Source of the DNA: an uncultured Erysipelotrichales bacterium
GTDB lineage: Bacteria; Bacillota_I; Bacilli_A; Erysipelotrichales; Coprobacillaceae
Assembly (NCBI GenBank): GCA_910586805.1
Contig: CAJUJC010000008.1
Coordinates: 26,988-32,843, forward strand
Length of the DNA stretch: 5,856 bases
Direction of reading: 5' to 3'
Shown in pieces: positions 1 through 5,856 of the stretch. Position 1 is the first letter of the stretch. Every line of letters begins with the position of its first letter. The position numbers and the translations under genes were made by a program. Below the pieces are notes generated by a model that saw only the letters and a program-made list of their open reading frames with translations, did not search any database and was not told where the DNA came from.

Positions 1-460
1 ATACAACTCTATCCATACCCATGTCAGCATAAAACTGAATAGCCTTTAAATTAAGTGTAGATAATTGTGTTGATACATGAACTTCTAATTTTAAATTTAA
101 TGACTTTGCAATGTTCATAATATAGGGATCAGCAACGATAATAGCAGTAACCCCAATATCATCTAACTTTTTTAAATACTCTTCAATACCATTAATATTA
201 TCTTGATGCAAAATAATATTACATGTCACATGAATATGAGCATTATATTGAGAAGCAAACTCTACTGCTTCTTGAATATCTTCAATGGTAAAATTAGAGG
301 CCTGAGAACGAAGTGAAAATTCCTTTCCACCAACAAATACAGCATCTGCTCCATACATAATTGCTGTTTTGAGTTTCTCTAAGTTCCCAGCAGGTGCCAA
401 CAACTCAGGTTTTTTAATAATTTTTCTTTTCCCATCAATGATTTGACTGATTTCTCTCAT
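1..460 (-). CDS. trhP2: U32 family peptidase-like tRNA hydroxylation protein TrhP2 (YrrO type), partial at 3' end
   Basis: The first 153 codons of this gene are present and its end lies beyond the left edge. The protein opens MREISQIIDGKRKIIKKPEL, followed by the U32 hallmark LLAPAGNLEKLKTAI and then YGADAVFVGGKEFSLR (about residues 20-50). Later segments HVTCNIILH and HVSTQLSTLN also fit the family barrel. B. subtilis YrrO (TrhP2) has the same layout, and TrhP proteins are known to act in prephenate-dependent hydroxylation of tRNA U34 to 5-hydroxyuridine. The expected C-terminal cysteine-containing U32 signature and Fe-S ligands would be outside the window, so they cannot be checked. The ATG at 460 is preceded by GAGGAAAA at suitable distance and an in-frame stop lies just upstream (473-475), so the start is secure. 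It overlaps the end of trhP1 by 26 bases, suggesting coupled translation. Confidence 0.9.
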   Translation of the reverse strand, partial: MREISQIIDGKRKIIKKPELLAPAGNLEKLKTAIMYGADAVFVGGKEFSLRSQASNFTIEDIQEAVEFASQYNAHIHVTCNIILHQDNINGIEEYLKKLDDIGVTAIIVADPYIMNIAKSLNLKLEVHVSTQLSTLNLKAIQFYADMGMDRVV

Positions 461-1370
461 TATCCATTTTCCTCATATCTTCTAATTTATAAACCGTTTG
501 ATCAAACAAAAATCCTCTATCTAATGGTGTTTTTAACCTATATAATAAATTCATATATTCTTTAACATCTCTATCATACGTTTCCTTTTTCAAACTCATT
601 AATGCATCACTATATAATGATGCAACTTCAATCGCTTCTTCTTCATTCATCATTAATGTTTCAATATACCAATAATCAAAATGATGAATTTGATTCAATA
701 AATCTAATGTATATAGTCTTGTCTTAGAAAAAATATGTACACCTTTTTCATCTTCATAAACTTGAAATTCATAATCACTATTTCTTGCTTTTAAAGTAAG
801 ATTATTTTGACCTTTTAAATCAAATGACAATGAAGATGCTTCTTTATAATTAGAAAGAAGTTTTCTTTTACTTGTTGCAATATATTCAACACCATGCCCA
901 TGAATCATTAAAGGCATAGAGACTTCATTTTGTATAATCAATTGTTCTTCTAAAGGAATAACTTTAGAAATAAATGCACTTGTTATACCATGATTTTTTA
1001 AAGTATTTAATGTATATGCATTTGTATTCAAAGTATCAGGAGAATACATCATATCAAAACTATAATTTTTTTCCTTAACAATTTGTAATACACCAAAATC
1101 TTGAAACACGATTCCATAAACACCAATTTCATTTAAACAATCAATATATTTTTCAATATCATCCATCATATATTGATCATATAAAGCATTCATAGCAACA
1201 TAAAAATGACATTGTGGATACATATCAATCATATCTTTCATCTCTTCTATCTCAAAAGAAAATGGATAATAAAATGAATGTTTTCCACCCAGTACAAATA
1301 TATCTATTCCCATACTGACATAATCATATAATCTTTCTTTTTTATTTAACGATAAAATTATCTTCATCAT
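435..1370 (-). CDS. trhP1: U32 family protein TrhP1 (YrrN type), tRNA uridine hydroxylation
   Basis: A 311-residue protein, close in length to B. subtilis YrrN, in the same position between trmR and trhP2. The N-terminal half shows a diverged U32 barrel: VSMGIDIFVLGG near residues 18-29, then NALYD (61-65) and YSPDTLNTNAYTLNTLKNHG (109-128), which corresponds to the STQ..TLN segment of canonical members. The C-terminal part ends with TPLDRGFLFDQTVYKL, like the RGF(T)TGF tail of the family. In the region of the U32 signature (about 156-175, HGHGVEYIATSKRKLLSNY) there are no cysteines. The only two cysteines are C54 and C78, so an iron-sulfur site of the usual kind looks absent. The inferred role is as partner of TrhP2 in making ho5U34. 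Two adjacent ATGs are possible: 1370 (ATGA overlap of four bases with trmR) or 1367. The AAAGGG Shine-Dalgarno is better spaced for the second, giving 310 residues. Confidence 0.88.
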   Translation of the reverse strand: MMKIILSLNKKERLYDYVSMGIDIFVLGGKHSFYYPFSFEIEEMKDMIDMYPQCHFYVAMNALYDQYMMDDIEKYIDCLNEIGVYGIVFQDFGVLQIVKEKNYSFDMMYSPDTLNTNAYTLNTLKNHGITSAFISKVIPLEEQLIIQNEVSMPLMIHGHGVEYIATSKRKLLSNYKEASSLSFDLKGQNNLTLKARNSDYEFQVYEDEKGVHIFSKTRLYTLDLLNQIHHFDYWYIETLMMNEEEAIEVASLYSDALMSLKKETYDRDVKEYMNLLYRLKTPLDRGFLFDQTVYKLEDMRKMDNERNQSNH

Positions 1371-1963
1371 TTACCCTTTCTTTTTATCACACATATTCCA
1401 TCACCAACACCATAGTAATGAACGTCATAATCCTCATGATTAAAAATCCAATCCTTAAACCTTTTTATCTTCTTAACTAACTGTTTTGTATTTCTATTTT
1501 TAATATGATCTATATCAAAAATCATACCATGAAAATCTAAATTATCAACAATAACAATACCATTATTCAATACAAGAGGAATATACTTTTCAAAAAACTT
1601 TTGATATTGTGCTTTCGCAGCATCAATAAATAAACAATCATATGGAGCATATTTTAATCTTGATTCATCAAAAGTCAAAGCATCATCATGAAAAATAGAA
1701 ATTCTATCTTCCAATCCTCTTTCTTTTATATTTTTGACTGCTTCATTATAACGTTCTTCATTTAACTCAATTGTATCTATTTTTAAATCCTCAACATGAG
1801 TAACCATCATCATAGCTGAATAACCAATGGCTGAACCAATTTCTAAACAATTTTTTGCATCAATTTGTTTTAACTGTGAAATTAAAAAGAGTATTCCCTC
1901 CTTTTGCATAACAGGAATATTTCTTTTTAAGGCATCTTGTTCTAATTCTTCAAAACTTTTCAT
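1367..1963 (-). CDS. trmR: tRNA 5-hydroxyuridine O-methyltransferase TrmR (YrrM type, COG4122)
   Basis: SAM-dependent O-methyltransferase, 198 residues from this start. Rossmann motif I is LEIGSAIGYSA (residues 40-50), the acidic residue binding SAM ribose is in IDTIELNEERY (E66), and the class-specific metal-binding elements are FIDAAKAQYQKFF (D114) and VIVDNLDFHG (D140, N141). The ending VGDGICVIKRKG matches the YrrM tail. In B. subtilis TrmR methylates ho5U34 to mo5U34 in tRNA. Position directly before two U32 genes supports the same role here. Start choice: ATG at 1963 lies one base after the mltG stop (TAG-T-ATG) and places the conserved EELEQDALKRNIPVMQKEG at the N-terminus. An upstream in-frame ATG at 2008 would give 213 residues, nearer the 217 of YrrM, but it overlaps mltG by 44 bases. 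Neither start has a strong Shine-Dalgarno, so this start is moderately supported only. Confidence 0.92.
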   Translation of the reverse strand: MKSFEELEQDALKRNIPVMQKEGILFLISQLKQIDAKNCLEIGSAIGYSAMMMVTHVEDLKIDTIELNEERYNEAVKNIKERGLEDRISIFHDDALTFDESRLKYAPYDCLFIDAAKAQYQKFFEKYIPLVLNNGIVIVDNLDFHGMIFDIDHIKNRNTKQLVKKIKRFKDWIFNHEDYDVHYYGVGDGICVIKRKGK

Positions 1964-1964
1964 A

Positions 1965-3005
1965 CTAATACCACTTATTCTCTTTAACAGCTTTTTTATG
2001 CTCACCATATGTTTTTGAATAAATCACAGTTCCATCTTCTTTTGCAAAGAAGAAGAAATAATCATGATGAGAATAATTGATACAATCTTTTATTGTTTTT
2101 TCACTCACTGTACTAATCGCTCCGATAGGCAATCCAGCATATCTATATGTATTATAAGGTGAATCAACTTGTGTTTGTTTAATAGAAACATTTACTCCTG
2201 TTCTTTGTAAAGCATAATTCACTGTAATATCACTTTGTAATTTTTCACCTTTTTTCAAACGATTCATGAAAACACCAGCTATTTCAGGTCTATCTTTATC
2301 AAACAAAGATTCTCTTTCTACAACTGACACAAATGATAAAAATTCATGAACACTCCATCCCATCTTTTCAATGTCTTCTTTATATGGAGTCAATTTTTTA
2401 TCCATCATATCTAATGCAAGTTTTGTCATATCTTTCAAATTAGGTTCATCACCTGTTACAAAATATGTTTCAGGATATAAATATCCTTCTAATGGATACA
2501 TTAATTGATTATTTAATATACTTTTATCAATAAACCAATATTCATTGATTAATGAATTTAAATAATCTTTATCTTCCCATTGTTTAATGACCTCATCAGT
2601 AGAAACACCTAAAATCTTTGCAAAGGCTTCAGCAACTTGAGGAATTGTATTTCCTTCTTTAATTGTAAGTTTTGATTGTAAAATATATTTTGAATCAGGA
2701 TCATTCATTATAGAATATATCTTAGACAATGACATATTTTTATTAAAAATATATGTATTTGCCTGTAAATGATCATATGAATTTAATTTTAAGAAAATTT
2801 TTCCACATAATTTGTTATTGACAAGTCCTGCTTCATCTAATGTATTTAAAATTGTTGATGCATTAGATCCTTGTTCTATTTGTACAATGACTTCTTCATC
2901 TTGAGAAGAAGGTGCACTTATTCCCCAATGATAAAAAAGGACAATCCCTATCACTAAAGCAACAATAACTCCAATAATCATTGCTAATATTTTTTTATTC
3001 TTCAT
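1965..3005 (-). CDS. mltG: endolytic murein transglycosylase MltG (YceG family)
   Basis: A 346-residue single-pass membrane enzyme that cleaves nascent peptidoglycan strands outside the membrane and is thought to set glycan length. The start is a short basic stretch (MKNKK), then one hydrophobic segment at about residues 6-27 (ILAMIIGVIVALVIGIVLFY), then an extracellular region with a LysM-like part (about 40-115) and the YceG domain. Family motifs visible: LEGYLYPETYF (172-182), SVVERES with the catalytic glutamate E230 (equivalent to E. coli E218), IAGVFMNRL (242-250), LQSDITVNYAL (256-266) and SPYNTYRYAGLPIGAI (282-297). The ATG at 3005 has an excellent Shine-Dalgarno (GGTGGTGA, 3011-3018). 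The upstream ATG at 3020 has none, lies next to that ribosome site and is at or before the predicted transcription start. First gene of a unit with trmR, trhP1 and trhP2. Confidence 0.95.
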   Translation of the reverse strand: MKNKKILAMIIGVIVALVIGIVLFYHWGISAPSSQDEEVIVQIEQGSNASTILNTLDEAGLVNNKLCGKIFLKLNSYDHLQANTYIFNKNMSLSKIYSIMNDPDSKYILQSKLTIKEGNTIPQVAEAFAKILGVSTDEVIKQWEDKDYLNSLINEYWFIDKSILNNQLMYPLEGYLYPETYFVTGDEPNLKDMTKLALDMMDKKLTPYKEDIEKMGWSVHEFLSFVSVVERESLFDKDRPEIAGVFMNRLKKGEKLQSDITVNYALQRTGVNVSIKQTQVDSPYNTYRYAGLPIGAISTVSEKTIKDCINYSHHDYFFFFAKEDGTVIYSKTYGEHKKAVKENKWY

Positions 3006-3010
3006 AAAAT

Positions 3011-3018
3011 TCACCACC
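3011..3018 (-). promoter_or_regulatory. ribosome binding site deciding the mltG start
   Basis: On the minus strand this reads GGTGGTGA, seven of eight matches to GGAGGTGA, followed by ATTTT and the ATG at 3005. It rules in favour of the shorter MltG reading and against the ATG at 3020, which overlaps the upstream border of this site. Confidence 0.8.
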
Positions 3019-3024
3019 ATTTCT

Positions 3025-3053
3025 ATTATAGGTTATTTTCATATAATAATCAA
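3025..3053 (-). promoter_or_regulatory. sigma-A-type promoter of the mltG-trmR-trhP1-trhP2 unit
   Basis: On the minus strand a -35 box TTGATT (3053-3048, four of six consensus bases) is separated by exactly 17 bases from a perfect -10 box TATAAT (3030-3025). Transcription would begin at about 3018-3020, giving a leader of only about 13-16 bases before the ATG at 3005. It lies just downstream of the intrinsic terminator of the preceding gene, which fits a new transcription unit starting here. Confidence 0.75.
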
Positions 3054-3060
3054 CATACAT

Positions 3061-3087
3061 AGAAAAAAGACCGAATATAATTCAGTC
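3061..3087 (-). terminator. intrinsic terminator after the lactonase gene
   Basis: Read on the minus strand: GACTGAAT, loop TAT, ATTCGGTC, then six T, C, T. The 8-bp stem is complete with one G-T pair and a three-base loop. The first G of the stem is the last base of the TAG stop codon of the lactonase gene. The plus-strand reading has no T-run after the stem, so it serves only minus-strand transcription. Confidence 0.85.
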
Positions 3088-4169
3088 TAAATTCCTCTAC
3101 CTTCTACTAAACAAACAGGTTCTCCTACCATATATGAAAAATGAGTTTCAAATAAAATACCTTTTGTTTCATTATCTTTTATTTCAAAAGTTTCTAAAGT
3201 TCCACCTTTTTGAGAAGCCACAACCAACCATTGGTTATTAATTAAAATCATAGCTCTAGGATTTTCATCAGTATCTACTGAATCCGCAAATGTTAATTTG
3301 CCTGTTTCTTTATTAATGGTAAACACTGATACAGAATCGTAACCTCTATTTGATACAAATAAATATTGACCTTTTTCATCAATAACAATATCGCCTGCTA
3401 AGCTAACTTCATCAAAATCGTCTTTATCATAAGTATCTATTTCTTGTACAAATGAAAGTTGGCAATCATCATATTGATATACAGCAACTGTATTTGATAA
3501 TTCATTTAAAATATATGCAAATTTTCCATCAGGAGAAAATATCATTTTCTTTGGTCCACTTCCAGGATTTAAATGAATAGAATGTTCATCATCACGAGTT
3601 AGTTGATGTCTTTCTCCAACACTATATAAAACAATTTCATCAGTTCCCAAATCACATACAAAAATTCTTTTTTTATCAGGAGTTTGATCAATATAGTGAG
3701 GATGTGGTTCTTCTTGTCTTCTTTCAACAGGACCACTTCCTTCATGCTGGAGGACTTGACTCACTTTCACAATCTTTTGTTTTAAAATAGGAATTGTCAC
3801 AATCTCATTATTATAATAATCAACTGCATAAGCACAACTACGTTCTTCATTTACAAATGAATCCATAAAAGTTTTGCCATGATGAAATACTTTAGCAGCT
3901 AAACCAAATTGTAAATCCATTGTTGCATATTGATGTAAACCACCATCTGTTGGACGTCCAGTGCTATTTTTATAACATACATAAATAAAACGTTCTCTTT
4001 TAAATAGAGCTGTTGGATTTGCTGGTGATTTATAAAATTTTTTCTTTAAAAGTTCTCCATTTTCAATATCAATATGAAAAACATACATTCCTCTTGTTAA
4101 ATCATTACCATAACTTCCTACAAATATAGGTTTTACTTTTCTTCTTTTACCAAAAAACAAAAAAGCCAT
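3087..4169 (-). CDS. lactonase family beta-propeller protein (6-phosphogluconolactonase-like, COG2706)
   Basis: A 360-residue protein with the repeated-blade pattern of the COG2706 seven-bladed propeller family, similar in length to B. subtilis YkgB (about 349). Visible family features: FVGSYGNDLTRGMYVFHID opening blade (16-34), RRQEEPHPHYIDQTPD (150-165), DLGTDEIVLY (173-182), GPKKMIFSPDGKFAYILNEL with SNTVAVY (205-231), VSNRGYDSVSVF (272-283), NPRAMI (304-309) and EPVCLV near the end. Some members hydrolyse 6-phosphogluconolactone in the oxidative pentose phosphate pathway, but the family is broad and the substrate here is not shown by sequence. No signal peptide is convincing: the start MAFLFFGKRRK has only a five-residue hydrophobic run before basic residues, so it is probably cytoplasmic. 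The ATG at 4169 follows AAGGAGG (4179-4185) by nine bases. The gene sits between two hairpins and interrupts the usual DUF1292 gene–mltG neighbourhood. Confidence 0.9.
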   Translation of the reverse strand: MAFLFFGKRRKVKPIFVGSYGNDLTRGMYVFHIDIENGELLKKKFYKSPANPTALFKRERFIYVCYKNSTGRPTDGGLHQYATMDLQFGLAAKVFHHGKTFMDSFVNEERSCAYAVDYYNNEIVTIPILKQKIVKVSQVLQHEGSGPVERRQEEPHPHYIDQTPDKKRIFVCDLGTDEIVLYSVGERHQLTRDDEHSIHLNPGSGPKKMIFSPDGKFAYILNELSNTVAVYQYDDCQLSFVQEIDTYDKDDFDEVSLAGDIVIDEKGQYLFVSNRGYDSVSVFTINKETGKLTFADSVDTDENPRAMILINNQWLVVASQKGGTLETFEIKDNETKGILFETHFSYMVGEPVCLVEGRGI

Positions 4170-4183
4170 TTTTTCATTCCTCC

Positions 4184-4213
4184 TTAATAAAGAAGGATAA
4201 CACTCGTTATCCT
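4184..4213 (-). terminator. hairpin with weak T-tract after the DUF1292 gene; possible partial terminator
   Basis: On the minus strand AGGATAAC (4213-4206), loop GAGT, GTTATCCT (4201-4194), then TCTTTATTAA. The 8-bp stem is perfect and its first two bases are part of the TAG stop of the DUF1292 gene. The stem is AT-rich and the T-tract is interrupted, so termination may be incomplete. Only about 42 bases separate this stop from the lactonase start, with no clear promoter in between, so the lactonase gene may be reached by read-through. Confidence 0.5.
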
Positions 4214-4472
4214 ATTCTTCATCTTCTAATTCTTCTTCAGCTACAAAGCTATTAAAAACTTCTTCAATCATTTCCCATTCTTCTGGTGTTTCTACTGGAA
4301 ATAATTCTCCTTCATCTGTATAAATAGACGAATAAACTTGAGGTTCTTCAGCTTCGCTATCATAATATAAAACATATTGTTTTCCAGTTTCTTCACTATC
4401 AAATGTAAACAAAACATCAAATTCTAATTCATTACCTTCATCATCAATAACTTGAATTTTTTCGATATCCAT
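4212..4472 (-). CDS. yrzB: DUF1292 domain-containing protein (YrzB family)
   Basis: A small, very acidic protein of 86 residues with the DUF1292 pattern: IQVIDDEGNELEFDVLFTFD near the N-terminus, then GKQYVLYYDSE (about 30-40), GELFPVETPEEWEMIEEVFN (about 55-75) and an acidic tail EEELEDEE. Function is unknown. The family is conserved in Bacillota beside ruvX and ireB, as here. The ATG at 4472 follows AAAGGAGAT at eight bases and lies four bases after the ruvX stop. An upstream in-frame ATG at 4493 would add MVKGDRK but overlaps ruvX, and the ribosome site lies inside that extension, so the shorter form is preferred. Confidence 0.9.
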   Translation of the reverse strand: MDIEKIQVIDDEGNELEFDVLFTFDSEETGKQYVLYYDSEAEEPQVYSSIYTDEGELFPVETPEEWEMIEEVFNSFVAEEELEDEE

Positions 4473-4476
4473 TTTT

Positions 4477-4899
4477 CTATCTCCTTTGACCATCTAAATA
4501 TCCTTGTAAAATCTGAACAGCAGCCATTTTATCAATAACCTGCTTTCTTTTCTTTCTTGAAACATCCGCAAAAATTAATTGATTTTGAGCCATAACTGTT
4601 GTTAATCTTTCATCAATTAATATAACCTCTACATCCATCATCTTCTCTAGTCTTTCCTTAAAATCAATAGAGATTTGTGCTCTCTCGCCCAAATCTCCAT
4701 TCATATGCTTAGGTAAACCGAGAACAATTTTATGTATATTATTTTCTTCAACAATGTCTTTAATGTGATATGCAGCACTTTTATAATGATTTTCTTTAAA
4801 ATGATAAGTTTCTACTCCATGGGCAATCATCCCTAAAGCATCACTCATTGCAATACCACATGTTCTTGATCCCAAATCTAATCCTAATATCTTTTCCAC
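4477..4899 (-). CDS. ruvX: putative Holliday junction resolvase / pre-16S rRNA nuclease RuvX (YqgF family)
   Basis: A 140-residue RNase H-like nuclease of the YqgF family, of normal length. The expected motifs are in order: GLDLGSRTCGIAMSD (residues 6-20, with the metal-binding aspartate D8), VLGLPKHMNGDLGERA (59-74), LIDERLTT (94-101, E97) and KKRKQVIDKMAAVQILQGYL (116-135, D123). All likely catalytic acidic residues are present. In E. coli YqgF takes part in 16S rRNA 5'-end maturation, and the family was earlier proposed to resolve Holliday junctions. B. subtilis YrrK is the equivalent. It begins with GTG (4899-4897), immediately after the TAA of ireB with no gap. GGAG inside the last ireB codons stands nine bases before the GTG, suggesting coupled translation of ireB and ruvX. 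Confidence 0.95.
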   Translation of the reverse strand: MEKILGLDLGSRTCGIAMSDALGMIAHGVETYHFKENHYKSAAYHIKDIVEENNIHKIVLGLPKHMNGDLGERAQISIDFKERLEKMMDVEVILIDERLTTVMAQNQLIFADVSRKKRKQVIDKMAAVQILQGYLDGQRR

Positions 4900-5157
4900 T
4901 TATTTTGACTCCAAATAAAACTTCACTAATTCTTCAATAATTTCATCACGATCAATTTGTTGAATAATTGAACGCGCTCCCTTATGACTTGAAATATATG
5001 CAGGATCATTAGAAATTAAATAGCCTGCAATTTGATGAACTGCATTATATCCTCGTTCATCTAATGCTTGTGCAACACTCATCAAATGAGAATGTATAAC
5101 CTCACGTTTGATTTCCTCTGTACTAAATAAACGTGTTTGCGTAAAATCTCTACCCAT
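4900..5157 (-). CDS. ireB: IreB family regulatory phosphoprotein (UPF0297, YrzL)
   Basis: An 85-residue protein matching the UPF0297/IreB family over its full length: N-terminal FTQTRLF, then the core SVAQALDERGYNAVHQIAGY and LISNDPAYISSHKGARSII, then DRDEIIEELVKFYLE. In Enterococcus faecalis IreB is phosphorylated on N-terminal threonines by the Ser/Thr kinase IreK and influences cephalosporin resistance. The threonines at positions 6 and 8 here are the likely counterparts, by inference. No kinase or phosphatase gene is in the window. The ATG at 5157 follows GGAGG (about 5166-5170) by eight bases. It is placed between alaS and ruvX, the usual order in Bacillota, with a 66-base gap after alaS and no clear promoter in it, so co-transcription from alaS is likely. 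Confidence 0.95.
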   Translation of the reverse strand: MGRDFTQTRLFSTEEIKREVIHSHLMSVAQALDERGYNAVHQIAGYLISNDPAYISSHKGARSIIQQIDRDEIIEELVKFYLESK

Positions 5158-5223
5158 AATGCATACCTCCTGTCTATATACTTCTTATATTACACTAATT
5201 TGAAAGAAATTTCTAGTAAAGTT

Positions 5224-5856
5224 TTAGAATAAATTTTTAATTTGTGCAATAGCTTGCAAAATTTGTGATTGATCCTGACATCCACCTTGAGCAAAGTCAG
5301 GTTTTCCACCACCTCTTCCTCCAGTTACAGCATTTATTGTTTTAATGATATCTCCTGCTTTCAATCCATTTTGAACCATTGAAGGTGTTAAACCTACAAA
5401 ATAAGAAACTTTTCCTTCATATTCACTCACCAGTACAACCACACCATTTGTAAGTTGATCTCTTAATTCAAATGCCATTGCTTTTGCTGTTGAAGTATCT
5501 TTGTTTTCTTCAATAAATAAGAATTGAACACCATTGATTTCTTCAATATTTTTAGACTTTTCTTTAGCTTCAATACTATTTAATTTATCTAAATAGTGAT
5601 CTCTTTCTTTTTTTACAAGACTTGCCTCTTCTATAAATTGAGATACCTTTTCAACAATTTCATTTTTATTCTTTAACTTCATTAAATCACTTATTTTTTG
5701 AATTGTTTCTTCATTTTTCTTTAATGATAAATATGCTTTTTGTGCTGTAACTGCTTCGATTCGTCTAACTCCTGAACCAACACTTTCTTCACTTTCAATC
5801 TTAAACAATCCTATTTGAGCACTGTTAGAAACGTGGCATCCACCACATAATTCTTT
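5224..5856 (-). CDS. alaS: alanyl-tRNA synthetase, C-terminal part (5' end outside the window)
   Basis: The reading frame is open from the right edge to TAA at 5224 and gives the last 210 residues of AlaRS, which charges tRNA-Ala. It begins inside the editing domain with KELCGGCHVSNSAQIGLFKI. This is the AlaRS zinc-site motif (C-x3-H), normally CGGTH but here CGGCH. GVRRIEAVTA follows, then a lysine- and glutamate-rich coiled-coil region (about 40-115), then the C-Ala/DHHA1 domain with GVVVLVSEYEGKVSYFVGLT and the glycine-rich GGRGGGKPDFAQGG near the end. Aminoacylation, anticodon-independent tRNA recognition and the N-terminal catalytic motifs are in the missing part. A TTG at 5808 could be mistaken for a start, but the homology continues upstream of it to the edge. 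Confidence 0.96.
   Translation of the reverse strand, partial: KELCGGCHVSNSAQIGLFKIESEESVGSGVRRIEAVTAQKAYLSLKKNEETIQKISDLMKLKNKNEIVEKVSQFIEEASLVKKERDHYLDKLNSIEAKEKSKNIEEINGVQFLFIEENKDTSTAKAMAFELRDQLTNGVVVLVSEYEGKVSYFVGLTPSMVQNGLKAGDIIKTINAVTGGRGGGKPDFAQGGCQDQSQILQAIAQIKNLF

Noticed and set aside
1827..2018. Plus-strand open frame of 63 codons beginning MAEPISKQFF
   Set aside because: It lies opposite trmR and the mltG end, has no ribosome site or family resemblance, and the opposite strand carries unmistakable genes. It is a shadow frame.
5205..5214. Perfect 10-base palindrome AGAAATTTCT in the alaS-ireB gap
   Set aside because: The stem is short, has no loop and no T-run after it, and such AT palindromes are expected by chance here. 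I see no terminator or operator evidence.
5158..5223. Possible promoter for ireB (TTCAAA ... TATATA, 18-base spacing, on the minus strand)
   Set aside because: Both boxes match the consensus at only four of six positions in a very AT-rich gap, so this is not distinguishable from background. Co-transcription with alaS is simpler.
5224..5808. A separate 194-codon gene starting at TTG 5808
   Set aside because: The frame stays open to the window edge and encodes the AlaRS KELCGGCHV segment upstream of that TTG, so it is an internal codon of alaS.
1..5856. A novel defence, mobile or CRISPR-like system
   Set aside because: No repeats, integrase, transposase, toxin-antitoxin pair or nuclease cassette is visible. 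All reading frames with gene-like properties belong to known conserved families.

Overview
This window is a low-GC, AT-biased stretch in which every supported gene lies on the minus strand, so transcription runs from the right end to the left. Gene content and order (alaS – ireB – ruvX – DUF1292 gene – mltG – trmR – two U32 'peptidase' genes) match the conserved Bacillota chromosomal block known in Bacillus subtilis as alaS-yrzL-yrrK-yrzB-yrrL-yrrM-yrrN-yrrO. The very low GC and compact spacing would suit a gut firmicute such as an Erysipelotrichia member, but that finer placement is inference. No mobile element, CRISPR array, rRNA or tRNA gene is visible, and there is no gene-free stretch longer than about 70 bases.

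Right part (5856 down to 4212): the C-terminal third of alanyl-tRNA synthetase (cut by the window edge) is followed by a 66-base gap, then ireB, ruvX and a DUF1292 gene packed end to end. ruvX uses a GTG start that directly abuts the ireB stop. A hairpin with a weak T-tract sits on the DUF1292 stop codon.

Middle (4169 to 3061): a 360-residue beta-propeller protein of the lactonase / 6-phosphogluconolactonase family (COG2706) lies between the DUF1292 gene and mltG. It is an extra gene compared with the Bacillus order. A clear intrinsic terminator overlaps its stop codon.

Left part (3053 to 1): a strong sigma-A-type promoter immediately before mltG starts a second transcription unit: mltG (membrane endolytic transglycosylase), trmR (tRNA wobble-uridine O-methyltransferase), trhP1 and trhP2 (U32-family proteins for tRNA uridine hydroxylation). 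The trhP2 gene runs off the left edge. The last three would together make 5-methoxyuridine at tRNA position 34 (U34 to ho5U by TrhP proteins, then methylation by TrmR). The genes touch or overlap, suggesting translational coupling.

I looked for an undescribed system and did not find one. The window is essentially a conserved housekeeping locus. The points worth a second look are the lactonase insertion, the cysteine-poor TrhP1 paralogue, the very short mltG leader and the CGGCH variant in AlaS. Two automatic-looking starts (mltG at 3020, DUF1292 at 4493) are probably wrong, and the trmR start at 2008 is doubtful.
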